Of a DNA stretch of 64,000 nucleotides, positions 54,031-62,264 are shown one piece after another. Each line of letters starts with the position of its first letter. Within the stretch, counting starts at the first letter, position 1. The translations under genes were made by a program, and so were the position numbers. The DNA is from Biomaibacter acetigenes (lineage in GTDB: Bacteria > Bacillota > Thermosediminibacteria > Thermosediminibacterales > Tepidanaerobacteraceae): assembly GCF_003691585.1 (NCBI RefSeq), contig NZ_CP033169.1, forward strand, positions 3,224,001 to 3,288,000, read 5' to 3'. Below the pieces are notes generated by a model. That model saw only the letters and a program-made list of their open reading frames with translations, ran no database searches and was not told where the DNA came from.

Positions 54031-54469
54031 AATTTACTGCTGGATTTGTTACGCCGCTCGAATTCTTAAAAAGGCCGTAGGGAATGTAAATACTATAGAG
54101 GGAAATGGGTCTCAACCTGACGGGAGCAGGTTGGCCGGGAATTTGTTTTAAATTAAAGGTAATCCTTCCCGGCGCAAGAAGAACATCGAACTTATCGGTT
54201 TCATCATATCTGCCGTTGGCGGTAATTTTTATTTCGTTGATGCTTCTTCCGCCGTTTAACACAAAAGAGGAATCATATTCGATGGATATGGAACCGGCCC
54301 CGTAGTCAACGCCCTTTTGGCCCTGTGATATTTCAGTACCATCGACATATATTTTCGGGTTGAAATTGTTTGAAACATCAGCCCGGGCCCTGTCCATTTT
54401 CCAGGGTGTTATCGGAAATATCAAGGATGCCGCCATCAATAAAGCCATGATTGTTTTCAACCGGTACAT
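53987..54469 (-). CDS. Large Ig-like/TIG surface protein, N-terminal fragment with signal peptide
   Basis: ATG 54469 is preceded by GTGGAGGTAATGCC. The signal peptide is MYRLKTIMALLMAASLIFPITPWKMDRARAD. The mature part (FNPKIYVDGTEISQGQKGVDYG, NEIKITANGRYDE) starts a beta domain that should run on into the frame at 50769-54030: adding one T at 54028-54032 gives NPAVNFLFVTKGEQNQ. As read, the protein stops after SKTRQIF. It is the first gene behind the second c-di-GMP-I riboswitch. Confidence 0.75.
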   Translation of the reverse strand: MYRLKTIMALLMAASLIFPITPWKMDRARADVSNNFNPKIYVDGTEISQGQKGVDYGAGSISIEYDSSFVLNGGRSINEIKITANGRYDETDKFDVLLAPGRITFNLKQIPGQPAPVRLRPISLYSIYIPYGLFKNSSGVTNPAVNFYLSQKVSKTRQIF

Positions 54470-54495
54470 GGCATTACCTCCACACAATAATATAA

Positions 54496-54521
54496 AATCC
54501 TATTCGGGGCGAATAGGATTT
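54496..54521 (-). terminator. Terminator hairpin of the second c-di-GMP riboswitch
   Basis: AAATCCTATTCG pairs with CGAATAGGATTT, followed on the minus strand by TATATTATTG, a modest U-rich tail. It lies between the aptamer and the first gene's ribosome-binding site. It overlaps a palindrome (GGATTTATATAAATCC, 54517-54532) that could form the alternative structure. Confidence 0.65.
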
Positions 54522-54529
54522 ATATAAAT

Positions 54530-54602
54530 CCGCAGCCTGGCAGCCATAGCGGGATGCTTTAGGCCCATGGCTTTGTGCCCCTACCTTTCAGCAGGTTTAC
54601 CT
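54530..54602 (-). promoter_or_regulatory. Cyclic di-GMP-I (GEMM-I) riboswitch aptamer of the TIG/SLH operon
   Basis: On the minus strand: GGTAAACCTGC, GAAAGGTAGG (closing the first helix), GGGGCACAAAGCCATGG, GCCTAAAGC and GCTATGGCTGCCAGGCTGC. These are the conserved GEMM-I blocks in the right order and spacing. It is 60 bases upstream of the first TIG gene (ATG 54469), with a terminator in between. That arrangement makes the whole 13-kb operon a likely c-di-GMP regulon. Confidence 0.85.
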
Positions 54603-54714
54603 ATTAATTCCATATCTGGTTTTTAATTTATAATTCGACATAAAAACCCAAAATCCTCTAATTTTAACACTAATTTAAAATTAATATGGCGAACGGATTA
54701 TTTGTCCATAATAT

Positions 54715-54826
54715 TTATCCACAAAGTTATCCACAGGTGTTAATAAGTCGATGGCTTGTCCTCAAGATGTGTCCTTTTGTCCGGAGGTTGTCCCCATTGG
54801 GGATAAGTTATCCACAGTTATCCACA
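54715..54826 (+). promoter_or_regulatory. Cluster of four perfect DnaA boxes
   Basis: TTATCCACA occurs four times on the plus strand: 54715-54723, 54727-54735, 54808-54816 and 54818-54826, in two close pairs with 12- and 10-base spacing. An AT-rich stretch (54610-54700) lies beside it. The gap between the aptamer and the next gene (54603-54988) holds no convincing gene. Confidence 0.75.
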
Positions 54827-54988
54827 ATTAATTCGGTTATGCCTGAAGCAACACCGTATACGCTTCCCCGATTTTCCTCAGGACTTGTTTTTGCTATCAT
54901 GGCATGAGTACTGGGCAATATCCCTACATCAAACAATGTCATCAAGGTCGATGCTGAACATAAGTCACCCTCCCGTTTAGATTGGCTT

Positions 54989-55372
54989 TTACATTAAACA
55001 AAAATGTTTAACGATATTTTCACATAAGATTTTGCAATTATCTTTAAATCTTTGTATATCATCCATCGTGGCATTATCAATGTGTACGCCTGCAGTGACC
55101 ACTACCGTCTGTTTTAGCTTCTTGCACAATTTCTCCGCCAGGGGGACAGCAAGACCGTCGTCCTTGTGACCCAGCAAGTTTAAAACCGAAGTGGTGCAGC
55201 TTATACTGCCATCGCCTTTAAGGCTGGGGCGGGGCTGGCTCACTGCTACCGAGCCGATGTGGGGCTTTTCCCCGCCCCCAAGGTAAATGTTTATACCTTC
55301 TTGCGTAACAGTAATGACCGCTTCCAGATAAAACTTGCCTTCTCCGGCTTTTTCGATAAAGACATGATTCAT
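54989..55372 (-). CDS. LpdD-like protein (probable prenylated-flavin chaperone family)
   Basis: A 127-residue soluble protein. I recognise it from the pattern INIYLGGGEKPHIGSVAVSQPRPS, GSISCTTSVLNLLGHKDD and VVVTAGVHIDNAT, which resembles the small LpdD/prenylated-FMN-chaperone family. That is recall of a family pattern, not a search. ATG 55372 follows TTAAGGAGTTGATGGT. No UbiD-type decarboxylase is present in the window, so a partner would be encoded elsewhere. Confidence 0.6.
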   Translation of the reverse strand: MNHVFIEKAGEGKFYLEAVITVTQEGINIYLGGGEKPHIGSVAVSQPRPSLKGDGSISCTTSVLNLLGHKDDGLAVPLAEKLCKKLKQTVVVTAGVHIDNATMDDIQRFKDNCKILCENIVKHFCLM

Positions 55373-55483
55373 ACCATCAACTCCTTAAATGAAGCCTCTT
55401 ATCAATCAACAAATAACTATCTTTTACATCATTTATAATATTCTATGGATAATGGGACTTTCCTTTATAAAATAATATATTAA

Positions 55484-55512
55484 GGGGCTGCCCTTTCTTC
55501 TGGGACAGCCCC
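55484..55512 (-). terminator. Terminator of the ilvN-ilvD operon
   Basis: GGGGCTGTCCC and GGGCAGCCCC pair, followed on the minus strand by TTAATATATTATTTT. It lies seven bases past the ilvD stop. Confidence 0.75.
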
Positions 55513-55518
55513 TAATCT

Positions 55519-57177
55519 TTATTTCAGCACTGCTCCGGTGCAGGCCGATGTGACCATTCTGGCATAGCGAGCCAGATATCCGGTTTTTATCTTGGGTTCC
55601 GGCGTCTGCCATTTTGCCCGGCGGGCTGCCATTTCCTCATCGGACAGCACCACATCCAGACGCTTGTTCTTTATGTCAATTCTTATGATATCGCCTTCTT
55701 CCAGCAGGGCAATGGGCCCTCCCTCCATGGCTTCAGGGGAGACATGGCCGATAGAGGCACCGCGGGTGGCTCCGGAAAACCTTCCGTCGGTGATGAGGGC
55801 CACATCCTTATCCAGACCCATACCTGCAATGGCGGAGGTGGGCGAAAGCATTTCCCTCATGCCGGGACCACCTTTAGGGCCTTCGTAGCGTATGACTATC
55901 ACATCGCCCTTATTTATCTTTTTGGCGAATATGGCGTCAACGGCCTCTTCCTCGGAATTGAATATCCTGGCAGGGCCTTCGTGATAGAGCATTTCCGGCG
56001 CCACCGCCGCTTCTTTTACCACCGCACCGTCGGGAGCCAGATTGCCCCGGAGGATGGCAAGGCCGCCGGTCTCTCTGTACGGTTTTTCCACAGACTTAAT
56101 GACTTCAGGGTTCTGAATGTATGCATCCTTTATGTTCTCGCCCACGGTCTTTCCGGTAACGGTGATTAAATCCAGGTACAGCAGATTTTTCTTTGAAAGT
56201 TCCTTCATTAGTGCCGGGATTCCGCCGGCTTCATGCAGGTCCTGCATGTGATGATGGCCGCTGGGGCTCAATTTACAAAGATACGGGGTCCTCTGGCTTA
56301 TTTTATCGAAGATGTCAAGTTCAAGTTTAATCCCGGCTTCATGGGCGATGGCGGGCAGGTGCAGCACGGTATTGGAAGAACCCGCCATGCCCATATCTAC
56401 GGTGATGGCATTTTCAAAAGCTTCTCTTGTAAGGATATCTCTGGGTTTTATGTCCCTCGTCACCATTTCCATTACCTGCATGCCCGCCTTTTTGGCCAGA
56501 GCGATCCTGGCACCGTGGTAGGCCGGTATGGTACCGTTGCCCGGCAGGCCGAGACCTAAGGCTTCAGTGAGGCAGTTCATGGAGTTGGCGGTGAAAAGGC
56601 CGGAACATGAGCCGCAGCCGGGACATGCCTCATGTTCTATGGCTGAAAGCTCTTCCTCGGTGATTTCACCGGTGCTTAAGGACCCGATCTTCTCGATACA
56701 GGTGGAAAAGTCCACATCCTGGCCTTTGTAACGCCCGGCGTACATGGGGCCTCCGCTCACCACCACCGCCGGGATGTTGAGCCTGGCTGCGGCCATGAGC
56801 ATGCCCGGCACTATCTTATCACAGTTAGGTATGAGCACCAGGCCGTCAAAGCCGTGGGCTATAACCATAGCCTCTATGGAATCTGTGATGAGCTCGCGGC
56901 TTGCCAGTGGGTATTTCATGCCGATATGCCCCATGGCTATGCCGTCACAGATGCCGATGGCGGGAAATTCTATGGGGGTACCACCGGCCATGGCAACACC
57001 CATTTTGGCAGCCTGGGCAATGCGGTCAAGATGGACGTGCCCTGCCACGATTTCGTTCTGGGAATTTACTATTCCTATAAGGGGACGGTTTATCTCCTCA
57101 TCGGTAAATCCCATGCCGTAAAAAAGTGCTCTGGTGGGAGCCCTCATGGGGCCTTTTTTGATACTGTCGCTTCTCAT
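55519..57177 (-). CDS. ilvD: Dihydroxyacid dehydratase
   Basis: Fe-S dehydratase of valine, leucine and isoleucine synthesis. Motifs: [17 protein letters not shown] (first cluster Cys), [19 protein letters not shown] (further cluster Cys), and [17 protein letters not shown]. The length of 552 residues is normal. ATG 57177 overlaps the ilvN stop (ATGA) and GAAAGGAGAAAC precedes it. The neighbours ilvB and ilvC are absent here, so the operon is only ilvN-ilvD. Confidence 0.96.
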   Translation of the reverse strand: MRSDSIKKGPMRAPTRALFYGMGFTDEEINRPLIGIVNSQNEIVAGHVHLDRIAQAAKMGVAMAGGTPIEFPAIGICDGIAMGHIGMKYPLASRELITDSIEAMVIAHGFDGLVLIPNCDKIVPGMLMAAARLNIPAVVVSGGPMYAGRYKGQDVDFSTCIEKIGSLSTGEITEEELSAIEHEACPGCGSCSGLFTANSMNCLTEALGLGLPGNGTIPAYHGARIALAKKAGMQVMEMVTRDIKPRDILTREAFENAITVDMGMAGSSNTVLHLPAIAHEAGIKLELDIFDKISQRTPYLCKLSPSGHHHMQDLHEAGGIPALMKELSKKNLLYLDLITVTGKTVGENIKDAYIQNPEVIKSVEKPYRETGGLAILRGNLAPDGAVVKEAAVAPEMLYHEGPARIFNSEEEAVDAIFAKKINKGDVIVIRYEGPKGGPGMREMLSPTSAIAGMGLDKDVALITDGRFSGATRGASIGHVSPEAMEGGPIALLEEGDIIRIDIKNKRLDVVLSDEEMAARRAKWQTPEPKIKTGYLARYARMVTSACTGAVLK

Positions 57178-57707
57178 AGTGTTTCTCCTTTCTCCGGGTC
57201 AGGTTCGTTATGGATGCTTTCCTTGCCCCGTTGAAGGGCAATGATACCGGTTCTCACACTTTCGATTATACCATAATGTTTCATCATATTTAAGAAAGCC
57301 TTAACCTTATCCAGGTCTCCGGTGATTTCTATGATCACCGCTTCGGGCTCGATATCCACTACCTTTGCCCTGAAGGATTCCACTATCTGGAATATTTCGG
57401 TGCGGTTGGTGTCCTGGGTTTTTACTTTTATCAGGGCCAGTTCCCTTTGCACTGATGCTTTTATGTCCAGTTCCACCACTTTTATGACATCCACCAGTTT
57501 TTCCACCTGGCTTTTTATCTGGGAAAGCTCTCTCTCATCACCTTCTGCCACAATGGTGATGCGGGAGATTTTTGGGTCTTCGGTCTCCTCACCGGTGAAG
57601 CTGGTGATGTTAAAACCCCGGCGGGTGAAGAGGCCGGAAATCCTGGTGACCACACCGTATTCGTTGTGGACCAGCACCGAAAAAATGGCCTTTCGCAACA
57701 AAAACAC
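57174..57707 (-). CDS. ilvN: Acetolactate synthase small (regulatory) subunit
   Basis: ACT-domain regulatory subunit that confers valine feedback on acetolactate synthase. [47 protein letters not shown] is the conserved ACT region; a C-terminal domain follows. The 177-residue length is normal. The start is uncertain: GTG 57707 or TTG 57698 (GGCGGTG upstream). The catalytic partner ilvB is missing from the window, so the subunit must work with a large subunit encoded elsewhere. Confidence 0.93.
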   Translation of the reverse strand: MFLLRKAIFSVLVHNEYGVVTRISGLFTRRGFNITSFTGEETEDPKISRITIVAEGDERELSQIKSQVEKLVDVIKVVELDIKASVQRELALIKVKTQDTNRTEIFQIVESFRAKVVDIEPEAVIIEITGDLDKVKAFLNMMKHYGIIESVRTGIIALQRGKESIHNEPDPEKGETL

Positions 57708-57860
57708 CGCCTTTCAAATATGTTTTTAATTTTAAACCTTCTCTGGTATAATAAGTCTAATAAGGGAAACGGTCAAAGGCACCATAGAATAAAATCAAAG
57801 ACGTTCTTCAGGCCGTGACAACGACAAAAATGACCTTTCAAAACCGGCGATCATAGTTGT

Positions 57861-57905
57861 ATAAATATTAAGTTTTATTATAACATACACGACCAAAACA
57901 GGGAA
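57861..57905. promoter_or_regulatory. Candidate divergent promoters between ilvN and pfkA
   Basis: On the minus strand TGTTATAAT (57884-57877) is an extended -10 that would serve ilvN with a leader of about 165 bases. On the plus strand TTGTAT and TATAAC with 16-base spacing (57857 to 57884) could serve pfkA. Neither has a strong -35. I found no T-box in the ilvN leader. The gap is 57708-57940. Confidence 0.35.
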
Positions 57906-57940
57906 CAACTTTTTTATTATTTCCAGGAGGGGAATAAAAA

Positions 57941-59032
57941 ATGGAAGCTAAAGTGAAAAGACTTGGTATCCTTACCGGCGGCGGGGATGCGCCGGGGCTG
58001 AATGCAGTGATAAGGGCAGTAGCCAAAGTCGCTGAATCGGCCGGGGCTGAGCTTTACGGTTTTCTTGACGGCTACAGTGGTCTTATCAGGGGAAACTACC
58101 GAAAGATGGAAAAACGGGATATTTCAGGGCTGCTGCACCGGGGTGGGACGATGCTCGGGACCAACAATCGGGACAACCCCTTCAATTTCCCTGTACAGGA
58201 GGGGGATGAGGTGGTTTACAAAGATATGTCCGATGCGGCTCTGGAAAATTTAGAAAAACTTCGCATCGACCGCCTGGTGGTGATCGGAGGCGACGGAAGT
58301 CTTGCCATAGCCCGGGAACTTACCCGGAAGGGAGCCAAAATCATAGGAGTTCCCAAGACCATAGATAATGACATGCAGGGCACCGATCAGACCTTCGGAT
58401 TTGACACTGCGGTGACCACCGCCACCGAAGCCCTGGATAAGCTCCACACTACCGCCGAGTCCCACCACCGGGTGATGGTGCTGGAACTCATGGGAAGGTA
58501 TGCCGGGTGGATTGCTTTATACAGCGGAGTGGCCGGCGGCGCCGATGTCATACTGATTCCCGAAATTCCCTGGAAGATGGAAAAAGTGGCGGAAAAAATA
58601 TTATCCCGCCAGAAAGAGGGTAAGCCCTTCAGCATAATTGTGGTGGCTGAGGGGGCTAAAACTCCGGAAGGCGAGAAAATAATCCGGGAAACCATAAAGG
58701 GCAGCGGGGACCCGGTAAGGCTGGGAGGTATAAGTTACAGGATAGCCGATATGGTGGAAAAGGTCACGGGCTTTGAAAGCAGAGCCACCATCCTGGGCCA
58801 CGTTCAAAGAGGCGGCTCTCCCTCACCCTTTGACCGGATCCTGGCCACCCGTTACGGAGAGGCGGCGGGGATGCTGGCCCTGGCCGGGGAATACGGGAAG
58901 ATGGTTTCTTTGAGAAACGGAATTATAACATGGGTGGCCTTTGAGGATATACCTCAGGGATGCAGGACCGTGCCGCCAGACCATCAGCTGATAAAAGCCG
59001 CAAGAAATATTGGGATAAGCTTTGGGGACTGA
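57941..59032 (+). CDS. pfkA: 6-phosphofructokinase
   Basis: Phosphorylates fructose 6-phosphate in glycolysis. LTGGGDAPGLNAVIRA (nucleotide site), GGDGSLAIA, PKTIDNDMQGTDQTFGFDTA and MGRYAGWIALYSGVAGGAD are the signature segments. GGDGS has the Gly of ATP-dependent enzymes, while PKTIDND carries the Lys usual in PPi-dependent or group III enzymes, so the phosphoryl donor is not certain. At 363 residues it is about 40 longer than Bacillus PfkA. ATG 57941 follows CCAGGAGGGG. It is a single gene, convergent with pdxT four bases away. Confidence 0.93.
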   Translation: MEAKVKRLGILTGGGDAPGLNAVIRAVAKVAESAGAELYGFLDGYSGLIRGNYRKMEKRDISGLLHRGGTMLGTNNRDNPFNFPVQEGDEVVYKDMSDAALENLEKLRIDRLVVIGGDGSLAIARELTRKGAKIIGVPKTIDNDMQGTDQTFGFDTAVTTATEALDKLHTTAESHHRVMVLELMGRYAGWIALYSGVAGGADVILIPEIPWKMEKVAEKILSRQKEGKPFSIIVVAEGAKTPEGEKIIRETIKGSGDPVRLGGISYRIADMVEKVTGFESRATILGHVQRGGSPSPFDRILATRYGEAAGMLALAGEYGKMVSLRNGIITWVAFEDIPQGCRTVPPDHQLIKAARNIGISFGD

Positions 59033-59036
59033 AAAT

Positions 59037-59627
59037 CTAAGCTTCGCACGCTGATGATTTATCTTCTATTATTCTTAAAAAATATTTGTGGAAGCTCAGG
59101 TCCTCGGTAAGCTCCGGGTGGAAGGCGGTGGCCAGAAGATTTCCCTGGCGGGCCGCCACTACCTTGCCTCCAATTTCAGATAAGATTTTAACATCGGGCC
59201 CCACTTTTTCCACATAGGGAGCCCTTATAAATACCATAGGAACGGTTCCGTCGGATACCTCGGGCACTTCTTGACTCGTAATAAAACTATCCAGCTGGCT
59301 GCCGTAGGCGTTACGCCGGACCCATATGTCCATGAGGTCAAGATGAGTGTTCTCCTGATTTACGATGTGTTTTGCCAGGAGTATCATGCCGGCGCATGTG
59401 CCCCAAACGGGCATGCCTTCTTTTGCCCGACGGATTATTTCATCTTTCAGGTTAAATTCTGTCATGAGTTTCCCTATGGTGGTGCTCTCCCCTCCCGGCA
59501 GTATGAGGGCATCTGTTTTTTTTAGTTCATCCCGGGTTTTAACAGCCAGAGGGGTAGCCCCAACCCTTGCAATCATTTGCATGTGTTCTCGCACGGCCCC
59601 CTGAAGGGCCAGGACACCTACTATCAT
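59037..59627 (-). CDS. pdxT: Pyridoxal 5'-phosphate synthase glutaminase subunit
   Basis: Class I glutaminase supplying ammonia to PdxS. VLALQGAVREHMQMI, ALILPGGESTTIGKL, WGTCAGMILLAK (nucleophile Cys) and TAFHPELTED (His-Glu) are diagnostic. The length of 196 residues is normal. ATG 59627 follows AAGATGAAGGTG, 15 bases after the pdxS stop, so they form an operon. Confidence 0.96.
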   Translation of the reverse strand: MIVGVLALQGAVREHMQMIARVGATPLAVKTRDELKKTDALILPGGESTTIGKLMTEFNLKDEIIRRAKEGMPVWGTCAGMILLAKHIVNQENTHLDLMDIWVRRNAYGSQLDSFITSQEVPEVSDGTVPMVFIRAPYVEKVGPDVKILSEIGGKVVAARQGNLLATAFHPELTEDLSFHKYFLRIIEDKSSACEA

Positions 59628-59642
59628 GCTATCACCTTCATC

Positions 59643-60548
59643 TTACCAGCCGCGCTCGGCGTAACGGTCCTCAAGTTTATCGATTTCCTGGCTGGGCATA
59701 GCTTCTCCCAGGTCTTCAGAAACTTGTGCCAGAACATCGGGGTCATTGTAATAGGTTACTGCCTTTACTATGGCCCTTGCTCTCTTCTCGGGATTTGATG
59801 ATTTGAATATGCCGGAACCCACGAAGACACCATCACACCCGAGCTGCATCAAAAGCGCGGCATCAGCGGGAGTGGCTACGCCTCCAGCGGCAAAGTTCAC
59901 CACAGGGAGCTTGCCGTTTTCTGCCACATAGAGCACCAGGTCATAGGGCGCTCCCATCTCTTTGGCGGCGGTCATAAGTTCTTCTTTGGGCATGTTCTGT
60001 AGTTTCCTGATTTCGCCCATAACTGTGCGGATATGCCTTACTGCCTCTACCACATTTCCGGTGCCGGCCTCACCCTTGGTCCTTATCATGGATGCGCCTT
60101 CACCTATGCGGCGCAGGGCTTCTCCCAGGTTTCTGGCTCCGCAGACAAAGGGGACCTTGAATTTCTTCTTGTCGATGTGGAAAGATTCGTCGGCGGGCGT
60201 CAGCACCTCGCTCTCGTCTATGTAGTCTATCCCGAGAGCTTCAAGGATCTGGGCTTCCACAAAGTGGCCTATCCTGCATTTGGCCATGACGGGGATGGTG
60301 ACTGCCGACTTGATGGCCTTTATGATCTTGGGGTCTGACATGCGTGCTACGCCACCCTGCTTTCTTATATCTGCCGGAACCCTTTCAAGAGCCATAACGG
60401 CAACCGCACCGGCAGCTTCAGCTATCCTTGCCTGTTCCGGGGTGGTGACATCCATGATGACTCCGCCCTTTAACATTTCGGCCAGATTCTTATTGAGGCT
60501 GTAGCGCTCGGGGGATTCATTGGTATCCTTAATAATTTCCTTTGACAT
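59643..60548 (-). CDS. pdxS: Pyridoxal 5'-phosphate synthase subunit PdxS
   Basis: Makes PLP from ribose 5-phosphate, glyceraldehyde 3-phosphate and ammonia. [34 protein letters not shown] carries the catalytic lysine region, with [17 protein letters not shown] and [18 protein letters not shown] 60548 is preceded by GAGGAGG; an upstream ATG at 60578 would add 10 residues before that site. About 301 residues, the usual size is about 294. First gene of pdxST, divergent from the pdxR-like gene. Confidence 0.97.
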   Translation of the reverse strand: MSKEIIKDTNESPERYSLNKNLAEMLKGGVIMDVTTPEQARIAEAAGAVAVMALERVPADIRKQGGVARMSDPKIIKAIKSAVTIPVMAKCRIGHFVEAQILEALGIDYIDESEVLTPADESFHIDKKKFKVPFVCGARNLGEALRRIGEGASMIRTKGEAGTGNVVEAVRHIRTVMGEIRKLQNMPKEELMTAAKEMGAPYDLVLYVAENGKLPVVNFAAGGVATPADAALLMQLGCDGVFVGSGIFKSSNPEKRARAIVKAVTYYNDPDVLAQVSEDLGEAMPSQEIDKLEDRYAERGW

Positions 60549-60597
60549 AACAAATTCCTCCTCAAATTTTGATTGCAACTTTTATATAGTGTGATAT

Positions 60598-60680
60598 AAT
60601 TGTATCGTAACAATTTCTATATTTGTTTTATTTTGTATGTAAATATTATGCCACTAAAGTAATTGTTTGTCAATACAATT
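60598..60680. promoter_or_regulatory. Candidate PdxR operator in the pdxS-pdxR gap
   Basis: AATTGTAT (60598-60605) and ATACAATT (60673-60680) form an inverted pair 67 bases apart in the 157-base AT-rich divergent region. It may bind the adjacent MocR-type regulator. Promoters were not assigned with confidence. Confidence 0.4.
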
Positions 60681-60705
60681 TCATTTTTTGTAGGGGGAAT
60701 GTTTT

Positions 60706-62256
60706 ATGGATAAATATGTATCGATACGATTGGACCGCTCTCTAGAAAAGCCCTTATATGTTCAGGTATGCGAAAGCATAATCGAGCTCATCGAAAAAAA
60801 TATACTTTTACCCGAGGAAAAACTGCCACCGATACGCAAGCTTGCATCGCTTTTAGATGTCAATACGGTAACCATCGTAAATGCTTACAAACTCCTTGAA
60901 AAGCAGGGCTATGTCGTATCCAGGGTGGGCAGCGGCACTTATATCAATCCTTCTATCTTATTAAATCATCAAAATCTATCAAAAGCGCTCTCATCGCAGG
61001 GTGTGTCGCTTCAAAAGGTTTCAGAAAATCCAGGTGTCTTCAATGACAGTAGTCCAACACCTTCAAACAGTGCGCTCTTCGATGATATAAGCAATGTTAG
61101 GAGCGCTATCCGTTATGACTTTGCCGGAGCCGCCATATCTCCGGAATTTTTTCCGGTGGAAGAATTCAAGGAGGTCTTGAACGAGGTGCTGGATCGGGAC
61201 CGGGGATATGCCTTCGGTTACCAGGAGAGCATGGGGTATGCCCCTCTTCGAAAATCCATATCTGAGTTTATGGCCTCGGAATACAACATAACTTTTTCGC
61301 CGGAAGAAATCCAGGTGGTTTCTGGTGCCCAACAGGGCATAGATATCATTGCCAAGGCTTTTTTAAATTACCAGGATACAGTATATGTGGAGGGACCCAC
61401 CTATACCGGTGCCATCGATGCCTTTAAATCCCGGGGGGCCAAAATTGTGGAGATTCCCCTGGAACCCGACGGCATCAATATAGATGAACTCAGGTCAAAG
61501 TTAAAAGTAAAACCCCCCAGGCTCTTTTATACCATGCCTAATTTCCACAACCCCACGGGGTATTCCTATTCGACACAAAAAAAGAAAGAGCTGATTGCTC
61601 TTTCCCGTGAATGCGACTTTTTAATTGTAGAAGATGACCATATGAACGACCTTTACTTTGCAGAAAAACCTTCCCCCCTCAAGGCAATGGATGATGGCGG
61701 CAATGTGCTGTATATTAAAAGTTTCTCCAAACTTTTCATGCCCGGACTTCGCCTGGCCTTCATCGCATCACGGAAAGATTTTGCGGTGAAGATAGCCGAT
61801 GCCAAATATTACTCCGACATATCCTCATCGGGCCTCACCCAGCGGGCCATGGACCTTTTCTTCAGAAAATCCCTGTGGCCCGAGCATGCACGGCGCATGA
61901 GAAAAATTTTCCGGGAGAAATGGCAGGCCATGAATGGAGCCATTGAGGAGTATATACCTCCGGGTATAAATTACAAAAGCCCCGGAGGAGGTCTTTTCTT
62001 CTGGCTTGAACTGCCCCAGGGCTATTATTCCATGAACTTATACAACGAAGCTTTAAAGTATGGGCTTTTGCTAATGCCAGGAGATTTTTTCTACCCTGAT
62101 CGCCGACCCTCCAATGGTTTCCGGTTAAGTTTTGCCGAAATAGCACCGGAAAACATTCGGGACGGTATCAAGCTCCTGGCTGAAACTATAGAGAAATTAT
62201 TTCAGGAATATAAACTGAACCCCCTGCGAGGCAAGAATTTCAGGCCATTGCTGTAA
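60706..62256 (+). CDS. pdxR: MocR-family regulator (PdxR-like)
   Basis: A GntR-type winged HTH (about 10-75, LPPIRKLASLLDVNTVTIVNAYKLLEKQGYVVSRVGSGTYI) is fused to an aminotransferase-like domain. The latter has PTYTGAIDAFKSRGAKIVEIP, FHNPTGYSYSTQKKKEL, VEDDHMNDLYF and SFSKLFMPGLRLAFIAS (PLP Lys). It is 516 residues. ATG 60706 follows GTAGGGGGAATG. Position divergent from pdxST supports it as the PLP-sensing activator, as in Corynebacterium and Listeria. Confidence 0.9.
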   Translation: MDKYVSIRLDRSLEKPLYVQVCESIIELIEKNILLPEEKLPPIRKLASLLDVNTVTIVNAYKLLEKQGYVVSRVGSGTYINPSILLNHQNLSKALSSQGVSLQKVSENPGVFNDSSPTPSNSALFDDISNVRSAIRYDFAGAAISPEFFPVEEFKEVLNEVLDRDRGYAFGYQESMGYAPLRKSISEFMASEYNITFSPEEIQVVSGAQQGIDIIAKAFLNYQDTVYVEGPTYTGAIDAFKSRGAKIVEIPLEPDGINIDELRSKLKVKPPRLFYTMPNFHNPTGYSYSTQKKKELIALSRECDFLIVEDDHMNDLYFAEKPSPLKAMDDGGNVLYIKSFSKLFMPGLRLAFIASRKDFAVKIADAKYYSDISSSGLTQRAMDLFFRKSLWPEHARRMRKIFREKWQAMNGAIEEYIPPGINYKSPGGGLFFWLELPQGYYSMNLYNEALKYGLLLMPGDFFYPDRRPSNGFRLSFAEIAPENIRDGIKLLAETIEKLFQEYKLNPLRGKNFRPLL

Positions 62257-62264
62257 TAAAATCC

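Noticed and set aside
54686-54907. Open frame of 73 codons covering the DnaA-box region
   Set aside because: It has no ribosome-binding site or recognisable protein pattern and is made largely of repeated TTATCCACA boxes, so it is not a gene.
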